A stretch of 64,000 bases of DNA from Sorangium sp025924095. GTDB lineage: Bacteria; Myxococcota_A; Polyangia; Polyangiales; Polyangiaceae. Positions 42,954 to 50,565 of the stretch are shown in pieces (positions within the stretch are counted from its first letter, which is position 1; every line of letters starts with the position of its first letter). The DNA lies in NCBI RefSeq assembly GCF_051521505.1, contig NZ_CP150356.1:2790001-2854000 (forward strand). The letters are read 5' to 3'. The translations under genes and the position numbers were made by a program. Below the pieces are notes generated by a model. That model did no database searches and was not told the DNA's origin. It worked only from the letters and a program-made list of their open reading frames with translations.

Positions 42954-44642
42954 ATGGACTGCGATCGCGACGAGCTGCTCCAGACGTTCATGCCAGAGGC
43001 GCACGAGATCCTCGACGAGATCGAGCGCGCTTTGCTGCAACTCGAGACTGGCCGCGACGCTCACGAGGTCCTCCAGCGCATCTTCCGCGCCACCCATACG
43101 CTCAAGGGGAGCGCCGGCTCGGTAGGCCTCGGCGGCTTGAGCGAGCTCGGGCACGCCGCCGAGGACGTCATCGAGGCGCTCTGCCGCGGCGAACTCCCGC
43201 TCTCGACGCCCGTGGTCTCGCTGCTGCTCGAGACGGTGGACGCTGCCCGCCGGCTCGTCGCCGAGGTCGAGCGGGGGCAGGCCGAGCGCAGCACCTCGTA
43301 CAGAGAGGTCGTCGCGCGCCTGGAGGAAGCGCGGCGCGGAGGGCTGAAGGCGAAAGAGGACGCGGGGGCGGCGAGCGCGCGCCGCGCGACCGAGGAGGAC
43401 GCGGAGGGAGCGACGAGCCTCAAGAGCATCCGTGTCGCCGTCGAGAAGCTGGATCGCATGGCGGATCTCATCGGAGAGCTCACCCTGGGCCGGAACAGGA
43501 TCGCTCGGACGCTCCGCGCGGTGCGCGGCGATGCCGGCGCTGCGCTGCGCGACGAGATGGAGGAGCAAGATCGGCTCTGCAAGGAGCTGGAGGAGGCGGT
43601 GCGCGCCGCGCGCATGGTGCCGGTCGGCCCCTGGTTCCGGCACTACGAGCGCACGGTGCGCGATCTCGCCCACGCGCACGGCAGGCAGGCGCGCCTCTTC
43701 GTCGTGCACGGCGACGTCGAGGTGGACACGGCCGTGGTCGAGCGGTTCCGGGACGCCCTGACGCACCTCCTGCGCAACGCGATCTGTCACGGCATCGAGC
43801 CGCCCGAGGCGCGGCGAGCCGCGGGCAAGGACCCCTGCGGCATGATCACCCTGCACGCCGCGCACGAGCGGGGCGGCATCGCGCTCCGGATCTCCGACGA
43901 CGGCGCCGGGATGAGCCGCGAGCGCATCGCCGCCCGCGTCTGCGCGCTGGGGAGGCACCCGGCGCCCGAGACGCTCCCCGATCATGAGCTCTTCGGCCTC
44001 GTGTTCGAGCCCGGGTTCTCCACGGCGGCGGAGTCGTCCCACCTGGCGGGGCGCGGCATGGGCATGGATGTCGTGCGGCGCAGCGTGGAGTCGATCCAGG
44101 GTACGATCCGGATCGAGAGCCGTGAAGAGCACGGCACGTCGCTGTCGATCCAGCTCCCGCTCACCCTGGCCACCATCGAGGGGCTCTCCGTCGGGATCGG
44201 CGGCGAGCGGTACGTGATCCCGCTCCGCGCGGTGCTCGCCTGCTGCGATCTGCCTCGCGGCACGCTCGCGCACGGCGGCGCCCAGGGGCTCATGATCCGG
44301 CGCGGACGCGCGCTGCCGTGCGTCCGCCTCCGGGCGCTCTTCGGGCTCGGCGGATCTCCCCCGCCGGATGAGCGCGTCGTCATCGTCGCGCACGACGGCG
44401 CCGAGGCCGGCCTCGTGGTCGACCTCCTCGACGGCGAGGGGCGCACGGTGGTCAAGCCGCTGGGCCAGCTGTTTCGCCGTGTCCGGGGCATCTCCGGCTC
44501 GACTATCCTCGGCGACGGCAGCGTGGCGATGATCCTCGACGTCGACGCGTTGCTCGGCGGCGTCCTCGGGGACCTCGGCCCGGTCGATGCCCCCGACGAG
44601 CGCAGGGCAGCGCCATCGGCCGCCGGAGGCAGCCCAGGATGA
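42954..44642 (+). CDS. cheA: Chemotaxis histidine kinase CheA, lacking a P2 domain
   Basis: 562 residues from ATG 42954. P1 (Hpt) holds the phospho-acceptor H48 in RATHTLKGSAG. P3 begins near residue 155 (SLKSIRVAVEKLDRMADLIG). The P4 ATPase has G1 ISDDGAGMSRER, F box LFGLVFEPGFST and G2 GRGMGMDVVRR. P5 (TLATIEGLSVGIGGERYVIP) ends the protein. The N box reads HLLRNAICHGIEPPEA: the usual Asp of NxxDHG is Cys. There is no recognisable P2 between P1 and P3, only a charged linker. It should phosphorylate a response regulator not intact in this operon. Confidence 0.92.
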   Translation: MDCDRDELLQTFMPEAHEILDEIERALLQLETGRDAHEVLQRIFRATHTLKGSAGSVGLGGLSELGHAAEDVIEALCRGELPLSTPVVSLLLETVDAARRLVAEVERGQAERSTSYREVVARLEEARRGGLKAKEDAGAASARRATEEDAEGATSLKSIRVAVEKLDRMADLIGELTLGRNRIARTLRAVRGDAGAALRDEMEEQDRLCKELEEAVRAARMVPVGPWFRHYERTVRDLAHAHGRQARLFVVHGDVEVDTAVVERFRDALTHLLRNAICHGIEPPEARRAAGKDPCGMITLHAAHERGGIALRISDDGAGMSRERIAARVCALGRHPAPETLPDHELFGLVFEPGFSTAAESSHLAGRGMGMDVVRRSVESIQGTIRIESREEHGTSLSIQLPLTLATIEGLSVGIGGERYVIPLRAVLACCDLPRGTLAHGGAQGLMIRRGRALPCVRLRALFGLGGSPPPDERVVIVAHDGAEAGLVVDLLDGEGRTVVKPLGQLFRRVRGISGSTILGDGSVAMILDVDALLGGVLGDLGPVDAPDERRAAPSAAGGSPG

Positions 44643-44697
44643 GCCGGCGTCCCGGCGCGCAGGGCGCCTGTTTACCATCTCTCCCAATGGAGGCGTC

Positions 44698-45252
44698 ATG
44701 ATCTCCGACGCGTCGAGCCCCGTAACGCAATACGTCTCCTTCATCATCGCGGGGGACGAGTACGCGGTGAACATCCTCCGGGCGCGGGAGATCGTCGAGC
44801 ACAGCGTCACATCGCGGGTCCCGATGATGCCAGCGTGCATCGTCGGCGTCATGAACCTTCGGGGCCGCGTCGTGCCGGTCATCGATCTCGCGGTCAAGCT
44901 CGGGCTGCCGCCGACGAGGGTGAGCCGGTGGACGTGCGTCCTCATCGTCGAGACCGAGCTCGACGGCGAGAACACCCGCCTCGGCCTGCTCATCGACGGC
45001 GTGGGCGATGTGCTCACGCTCTCCGAGGACGAGATCGAGCGCGCGCCGGCCTTCGGCGCGCAGGTGCGCGTGGATCAGCTGCTCGGGATGGCGAAGGTGG
45101 GCCAGAAGCTCGTGCTGCTGCTCAACATCGACCGCATCCTCTCTCCGGCGGAGCTCTTGGCCCCGGCGACGCCCGGCCCCTCGGCCCCCGGGGCCCCGCC
45201 GGCGCTCCCAGGCAGCCACGGTGCGCCGGCCGGCGAAGGGGACAGGCCATGA
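44698..45252 (+). CDS. cheW: Chemotaxis coupling protein CheW
   Basis: 184 residues from ATG 44698 (GGAGG upstream). QYVSFIIAGDEYAVNILRAR, EIVEHSVTSRVPMMPACIVG, VMNLRGRVVPVIDLAVKLGL and GLLIDGVGDVLTLSEDEIER are classic CheW. The C-terminus has a ~30-residue Pro/Ala tail. It links the chemoreceptor to CheA. The last four bases overlap cheR (ATGA). Confidence 0.95.
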   Translation: MISDASSPVTQYVSFIIAGDEYAVNILRAREIVEHSVTSRVPMMPACIVGVMNLRGRVVPVIDLAVKLGLPPTRVSRWTCVLIVETELDGENTRLGLLIDGVGDVLTLSEDEIERAPAFGAQVRVDQLLGMAKVGQKLVLLLNIDRILSPAELLAPATPGPSAPGAPPALPGSHGAPAGEGDRP

Positions 45253-46244
45253 TCTCGCTCGCCGAGCTGGGCCCGCGCGTCCTCAGTGACGAGGAGTTCG
45301 CGCTGTTCCAGAGGCTCGTCAAGCGCGTCTCGGGCATCGCGCTCGGCCCGCAGAAGAAGCCGCTCCTGCTCTGCCGCCTCGGGCCCCGGCTCCGCGCGCT
45401 CGGGCTCCGCAGCTTCGGCGAGTACTACCGCCGCGTGACCGCGCCGGGCGGCGAGGGCGAGCTCGTGCACATGCTCGACTGCATCTGCACGAACGAGACC
45501 CACTTCTTCCGGGAGCGCGATCAGTTCGAGCTCCTCGAGCGCGAGATCCTCCCGGCGTGGCACGAGAGCGCGGGCCACGGAGCGTCCTTCGCGCGCGGCC
45601 GCCGCCCGCTGCGCGCCTGGAGCGCGGCCTGCTCGACCGGGGAAGAGCCCTACTCGATAGCGATGTCGTTGCTCGACAGCCTGCCCTCCCGGGATCGCAG
45701 CGACGCGGCGGGACAGGCGCCGCCATGGACCGGCGTCGCGTCGACCGGCGCTCCGGGGATCTGCATCCTCGCGACGGACCTGTCCGTCCGCGCGCTCGAC
45801 CAGGCGCAACGCGCGGTGTGGCCGATCGAGCGGGCCTCGGAGATCCCGGAGGAGCGCCTGCGCACCTACATGCTCCGCGGGACGGGCGCGAGCGCGGGCC
45901 TGATGAAGGCCCGGCCGGAGCTGCGCAGGCTCATCACCTTCCGGCGCTTCAACCTGCTCGACGCGGCACCCAGGCGATTCGGCCTGTTCGATCTGATCTT
46001 CTGCCGGAACGTCCTCATCTACTTCGACGCCGCGACGAAGGCGTCGATCGTGGCGAGGCTCATCGCCAGCCTCGCGCCTTCAGGGTACCTGTTCCTCGGA
46101 CACGCCGAGGGCCTCCACGGGACGGACCACCGCGTGCGGTGCGTCGCGCCATCCGTTTATCGGCTCCAGCCCCCGGCGGGGCTCGAAGGAAGCCGCAACA
46201 CATCTAGCCCGGAGCATGCATCATGCTTGCGCATATCGGAGTAG
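45249..46244 (+). CDS. cheR: Chemotaxis protein methyltransferase CheR
   Basis: 331 residues from ATG 45249 (ATGA overlap). The N-terminal helical domain (SDEEFALFQRLVKRVSGIAL) is followed by the SAM domain: CICTNETHFFRERDQFELLE, RAWSAACSTGEEPYSIAMSL, ILATDLSVRALDQAQRAV and LFDLIFCRNVLIYFDAATKA. It methylates receptor glutamates. No TPR repeats. The last 22 bases overlap the chemoreceptor gene. No cheB is present in the operon. Confidence 0.93.
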   Translation: MISLAELGPRVLSDEEFALFQRLVKRVSGIALGPQKKPLLLCRLGPRLRALGLRSFGEYYRRVTAPGGEGELVHMLDCICTNETHFFRERDQFELLEREILPAWHESAGHGASFARGRRPLRAWSAACSTGEEPYSIAMSLLDSLPSRDRSDAAGQAPPWTGVASTGAPGICILATDLSVRALDQAQRAVWPIERASEIPEERLRTYMLRGTGASAGLMKARPELRRLITFRRFNLLDAAPRRFGLFDLIFCRNVLIYFDAATKASIVARLIASLAPSGYLFLGHAEGLHGTDHRVRCVAPSVYRLQPPAGLEGSRNTSSPEHASCLRISE

Positions 46245-47902
46245 GCCGGAAGCTCTACCTCGGCTTCGCCGCCATGGTCGTCATCGTCCTCGGACTGGCG
46301 GGCACGGCCTACAAGAGGTTCGCGGAGCTCGACGAGGCCCGCTCATGGGACCAGCACACGTACGAGGTGATGCTCACGACGAGCGAGATCATGGAGTCGC
46401 TGCTCGACATCGAGACAGGGGAGCGTGGCTTCGTCATCACCGGGGTGGAATCGTTCCTGGAGCCGTACCGCAGCGGGCGCGATCGGTTCGAGCAAAGCAT
46501 GAGTCGTGCCCGGGAGCTCACCAGGGACAACCCGCGCCAGCAGGCGCGCCTCGAGAAGATCGACAAGCTCCAGGACGAGTGGCTCTCCTCCGTGCTGGAG
46601 CCGATCATCCAGCAACGCCGCAGCGCGGACGAGGTGAAGGCGCCGGCGGATCGCGCCGTCGAGGAGGTCAGGAAGGGGCGCGAGAAGAGCCTCATGGACC
46701 GGATGCGCGCGGCGCTCAAGGAGATCGACGACGAGGAGATCGCCCTCCTCGGCCAGCGGCAGGCGGCGACGAACGCGCTCGTCAAGACGATGTACGTGAC
46801 GCTGCAGATAGGAGGTCTGCTCGCGATCGTCGTCGCCGCCGTGCTCGCCGTCGTCTTCAGCAGGATGATCCTCTTGCCGTTCACCCAGGCGGTGTCGATC
46901 CACCAGCGCATCGCCGAGGGCGACTTCACGGGCGACGTCAAGGTGAAGAGCTCCGACGAGTTCGGCCAGATGCTCGGCGCCGTGAAGGCCATGTCGGAGC
47001 GCCTGGCGGGCCTCATCGGCGAGGTCCGGAGCGGCGCGATCTCGGTCTCCTCGGTCTCGGTGCAGCTCTCGGCGACGGCGCAGAGCCTGTCGCAGGGCAC
47101 CAGCGAGCAGGCGGCGTCCGTGGAGGAGACGATGGCCAGCCTGCAGCAGCTGAGCGGCACGATCGCGAAGAACGCCGCCAACTGCAAGCAGGTCGAGGAG
47201 ACGGCGCACCGGAGGACGAGGGACGCGGAGCAGAGCGGTCAGGCGGTCCGGGAGACGGTCGAGGCGATGAAGGCGATCACCCAGCGGATCGTGATCATCG
47301 AGGAGATCGCGTACCAGACGAACCTGCTCGCCTTGAACGCCGCGATCGAGGCGGCTCGCGCGGGCGAGCACGGCAAGGGGTTCGCCGTGGTCGCCACGGA
47401 GGTGCGGCGGCTGGCCGAGCGAAGCCGGGATGCGGCGAAGGAGATCGGCTCGTTCGCCGCGTCGAGCATCGTCGTCGCGGAGCGCTCGGGACAGCTCATC
47501 GCGGAGCTCGTCCCGTCGATCCGGGAGACCGCGGAGCTGGTGCAGGGCGTCGCCGTGGCATCCAAGGAGCAGTCGAACGGCGTGGCCCAGATCAGCGGGG
47601 CGGTGGAGATGATAGAGCAGTCCACGCAGCGCAACGCGGCGATCTCCGAGGAGCTCGCCAGCACGGCGGCAGAGCTCTCGGCGCAGGCAGAGCAGCTCCA
47701 GAACGTGATGGCGTCGTTCCGCCTCGCGCAGGAGAGCGACGGCGACCCGGGCCACAGGCCCGCGGCGCCGGGGCGTCTACCGGACCGCCGCGGCGGCAGG
47801 GCGCTGTGGAGGCCGCCGCAGAAGGGCCCCCCGAGCGGCGGCGCATCGAGCAACGGGCGCGTGCCGCACGCCGCGGGCGATCAGGACTTCGTCCCGTTCT
47901 AG
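46223..47902 (+). CDS. Methyl-accepting chemotaxis protein with CHASE3 sensor domain
   Basis: 559 residues from ATG 46223. Two membrane helices (LYLGFAAMVVIVLGLAGTA and GGLLAIVVAAVLAVVFSRMI) frame a CHASE3 domain (LLDIETGERGFVITGVESFL, EPYRSGRDRFEQ). HAMP follows (LPFTQAVSIHQRIAEGDFTG), then a long signalling coil with the hairpin tip EIAYQTNLLALNAAIEAARA, GEHGKGFAVVATEVRRLAER. The C-terminus is a Pro/Gly/Arg-rich tail ending QDFVPF, perhaps a short docking peptide. It is the only receptor in the operon. The signal is unknown. Confidence 0.93.
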   Translation: MLAHIGVGRKLYLGFAAMVVIVLGLAGTAYKRFAELDEARSWDQHTYEVMLTTSEIMESLLDIETGERGFVITGVESFLEPYRSGRDRFEQSMSRARELTRDNPRQQARLEKIDKLQDEWLSSVLEPIIQQRRSADEVKAPADRAVEEVRKGREKSLMDRMRAALKEIDDEEIALLGQRQAATNALVKTMYVTLQIGGLLAIVVAAVLAVVFSRMILLPFTQAVSIHQRIAEGDFTGDVKVKSSDEFGQMLGAVKAMSERLAGLIGEVRSGAISVSSVSVQLSATAQSLSQGTSEQAASVEETMASLQQLSGTIAKNAANCKQVEETAHRRTRDAEQSGQAVRETVEAMKAITQRIVIIEEIAYQTNLLALNAAIEAARAGEHGKGFAVVATEVRRLAERSRDAAKEIGSFAASSIVVAERSGQLIAELVPSIRETAELVQGVAVASKEQSNGVAQISGAVEMIEQSTQRNAAISEELASTAAELSAQAEQLQNVMASFRLAQESDGDPGHRPAAPGRLPDRRGGRALWRPPQKGPPSGGASSNGRVPHAAGDQDFVPF

Positions 47903-47952
47903 CTCCTGTCGGAGAGGGGGATCCGCGGCGCCGCCCGGCGGCGCTGCGCGGG

Positions 47953-50364
47953 TCAAAGATGGATGTTGAGCTCGTAATGGCCGGAGTCCGACGTGCCGGA
48001 GCCGTCGAACTGGCTCACGTTGAGCGCGTAGTCGCCCTCCTCGCCGCTCGTGTCGACGCTGATCAGGACCGCCTGGCCGGCGTCGAGCCGCACGAGCGCG
48101 CGCGAGCTCCTCCCGTCGCTGGCGCAGGCTATCTCGGGACCCCTGCACCCGCCCAGGCGCACGGACAGGACCGTCTCGATCGTGGAGCCCACGGTGTTGA
48201 TGTCGTAATATCCCTCCGCGGGCGCGGTGAAGGCATAGGTCACCTCGCCGCCGGGGTCCCCGCCGCACTCGGGCGTCAGGACATCGAGAGAGCCTTCATT
48301 GTTGCCCGTGACCGTCTGAGGGACCGAATCGCCGAGATCGAAGAGCGGGCACGGCGGCACCTCCTGCTGGGTGACGTGGAGCGTGTACTCCCCGCTCGCT
48401 TCGTAGCTGTCCACGGCGACGATCACGGCCTGACCGGCGGAGAGGGGCAGGGTCAACCGCGAGTGGGTGACGGCCCCCTCGGGGTCGGCGTCGTCATTGC
48501 ACTTGAGCGAGGGGCCGGCGCATGCGCCGTCCCGCACGTCCAGGAGCGTGTCGAACGTCGAGCCCTCGGTGTCGAAGGTATAGAGGGCGTAGGCCGGGGC
48601 GGTGAACAGGTAGGTCGCCTCGGGAGCCCCGAAGTAGCCGCAGACCGGCGCGAGGGCATCGGAGAGCCCCGCGGTCGTGCCTGTGACCGTCTGCGGCGCC
48701 GTCGAGCCGAGATCGATGAGGGGGCACGCCGCCTCGGTGACCTCGAGCGCGTAGTCGCCCGTCTCGCCGTAGCTGTCCAGCGCGATGACCGCGGTCTCGC
48801 CGGCCGCGAGCGGGAGCACGGCGCGCGCAGGCTGGGACGAGCCGTCGAGGCACGTGATGACCTCGCCCCGGCACCCTTCGCGGCGCACCTCCAGGAGGAC
48901 GGGGAAGCTCGATTCCGTCGCATCGAACACGTACACGCCGTCGTGCCGCGCGGTGAAGCCGTAGGTGGCCTCGCCGCCGCTCGTGGGCGAGAAGCACGCC
49001 GAGAACACGTTCGGGAGGTCCTCGTTGTTCCCGGTCACCGTCTGCGGGACCCTCGAGCCGAGGTTCACCGCCGGGCACGTCGGGGCTTCGAAGATCTCCA
49101 GCGTGAACTCGGGCAGTGGGCCGCTCGGGCTCGCCACGGCGACGAGCGCCGTCTTCCCGGCCTCGAGCTCCGCGACCGCGCTCGTCTGGCTGGAGCCGTA
49201 TGCGCACGCGAGCGACCTGCCGGTGCAGGTGCCGTCGTCGAGGACCTCGACGATCAGCTCACGGGAGGCGGCGCGCCCGCTGAAGACGTAGAGGCCGTCC
49301 TCGGGGGCCGTGAAGGTGTACGTGGCGTCCTGGCTCGAGGCGATGTCGCACTCGGCGTACACGGAGTCCTCGAGCCCGAGGGTCGAGCCCGTCACGGTCT
49401 GCGGGACGACGGCCTCCAGGGCGGTCGGCGCGCACACGATCGGCCCCGGCTCGGTCACGCGCAGCGTGAAGTCGCCCTCCGCGCCGCTCACCACCACCAG
49501 GACGGGCTCGCCCTCGGCGAGATCGACGGCGATCTGCGACTGGAGGCTCCCCGCATCGTCGTTGCAGGCCAGCTCGGCGCAGGTGTCCGCCCGCAGCGCC
49601 CCGAGCGCCGTGTCGTGGGAGGCCTCGAAGGTGTCGAACAGGTAGGTCCCCGCGTGGGGCGCGGTGAACAGGAACGTCTGATCGGCCGCGCCCGACCCCG
49701 CGCAGCTCAGCGAGCGGCCGTCGTCGGCGCCGGATGTCGTGCCGCCGACCCGCTGAGGGACGCCGGAGCCGATGTCCTGGGAAGGCTCGGCGCTGCACCC
49801 GCATCGGCCGTCCTCGCACGGCCGCCCGGGGTCGCAGGCGCGGTCGCACCGGCCGCAATGCTGCGGAGCGGCGGTGAGGTCGACGCAGGCGCCGGCGCAG
49901 TCGGTGAGGCCCTCCAGGCACGTCCGCTGGCACAGGGCGCCGGCGCACGCGCGGCCCGGCTCGCACGGCTCACCGCACTTGCCGCAATGGTTCGGGTCGG
50001 TGCGCGTGTCGACGCAGGCGCCGTCGCAGCGCTTCACGTGGCGGTCGTCGCCGCACGCCAGCGGGTCGCCGCCCACGCCGTCGGTGCCGCCGCCGCCGCC
50101 GCCACCTCCCCCCTTGCCCCCCTCCTCGCATGCGCCGTCGATGCACGCCTCCCCGGCCGGGCACGCCACGCCGCACGCGCCGCAGTTCGCGCGATCGGAG
50201 CGCAGCGCCACGCAGACCCCGTCACAGGCCGAATCGGGAGGAGCGCAGACCTCCGCCGAGCTGACGTCGCTGGAGCACGCGGAGGTCGCCGCGAGGACCG
50301 CGGCTGGGAGCCAGAGCACGGCCGCCGACAGCGCGTACCTGAAGCGAAGACCGTCTCTGTTCAT
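47953..50364 (-). CDS. Large lipoprotein with Cys-rich repeats and five PPC-like beta domains
   Basis: 803 residues from ATG 50364 (AGAGGGA six bases upstream; ATG 50370 adjacent). Signal with lipobox (AAVLAATSAC). Residues ~40-190 carry three Cys-rich units (ANCGACGVACPAGEACIDGA; HCGKCGEPCEPGRACAG; HCGRCDRACDPGRPCEDGRC), a pattern common in Myxococcota. Five ~125-residue beta domains follow, marked by VPQTVTG-x-(N/T) starts, YTFTAPEDGLYVFSG-like strands and GDY-x-L-x-V ends, as in pre-peptidase C-terminal (PPC) domains. No catalytic domain is attached. Likely a surface adhesin or scaffold. Confidence 0.75.
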   Translation of the reverse strand: MNRDGLRFRYALSAAVLWLPAAVLAATSACSSDVSSAEVCAPPDSACDGVCVALRSDRANCGACGVACPAGEACIDGACEEGGKGGGGGGGGGTDGVGGDPLACGDDRHVKRCDGACVDTRTDPNHCGKCGEPCEPGRACAGALCQRTCLEGLTDCAGACVDLTAAPQHCGRCDRACDPGRPCEDGRCGCSAEPSQDIGSGVPQRVGGTTSGADDGRSLSCAGSGAADQTFLFTAPHAGTYLFDTFEASHDTALGALRADTCAELACNDDAGSLQSQIAVDLAEGEPVLVVVSGAEGDFTLRVTEPGPIVCAPTALEAVVPQTVTGSTLGLEDSVYAECDIASSQDATYTFTAPEDGLYVFSGRAASRELIVEVLDDGTCTGRSLACAYGSSQTSAVAELEAGKTALVAVASPSGPLPEFTLEIFEAPTCPAVNLGSRVPQTVTGNNEDLPNVFSACFSPTSGGEATYGFTARHDGVYVFDATESSFPVLLEVRREGCRGEVITCLDGSSQPARAVLPLAAGETAVIALDSYGETGDYALEVTEAACPLIDLGSTAPQTVTGTTAGLSDALAPVCGYFGAPEATYLFTAPAYALYTFDTEGSTFDTLLDVRDGACAGPSLKCNDDADPEGAVTHSRLTLPLSAGQAVIVAVDSYEASGEYTLHVTQQEVPPCPLFDLGDSVPQTVTGNNEGSLDVLTPECGGDPGGEVTYAFTAPAEGYYDINTVGSTIETVLSVRLGGCRGPEIACASDGRSSRALVRLDAGQAVLISVDTSGEEGDYALNVSQFDGSGTSDSGHYELNIHL

Positions 50365-50565
50365 CGGCATCCCTCTGCGGCATGCGCCATCGGGGCGCCT
50401 GGGCGGGCGGCGGATCGGTGCTCTAGCGGATCGTGCCCCACCTCGGGAAGCCAGGTCAAGGCGCCCGGGCGCGGCCGAGCCCGCCGGACGAGGCGCTTTC
50501 CCGCTTTCCAGGACGCCGCTCGTGTCAGGGCGACAACGGCGCCACCCCTTGCTAGAACCGCCCGC

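Noticed and set aside
46216..50565. Long plus-strand open frame upstream of the U32 gene
   Set aside because: It overlaps the chemoreceptor in another frame and then runs antisense to the lipoprotein. The U32 protein starts at 50566.
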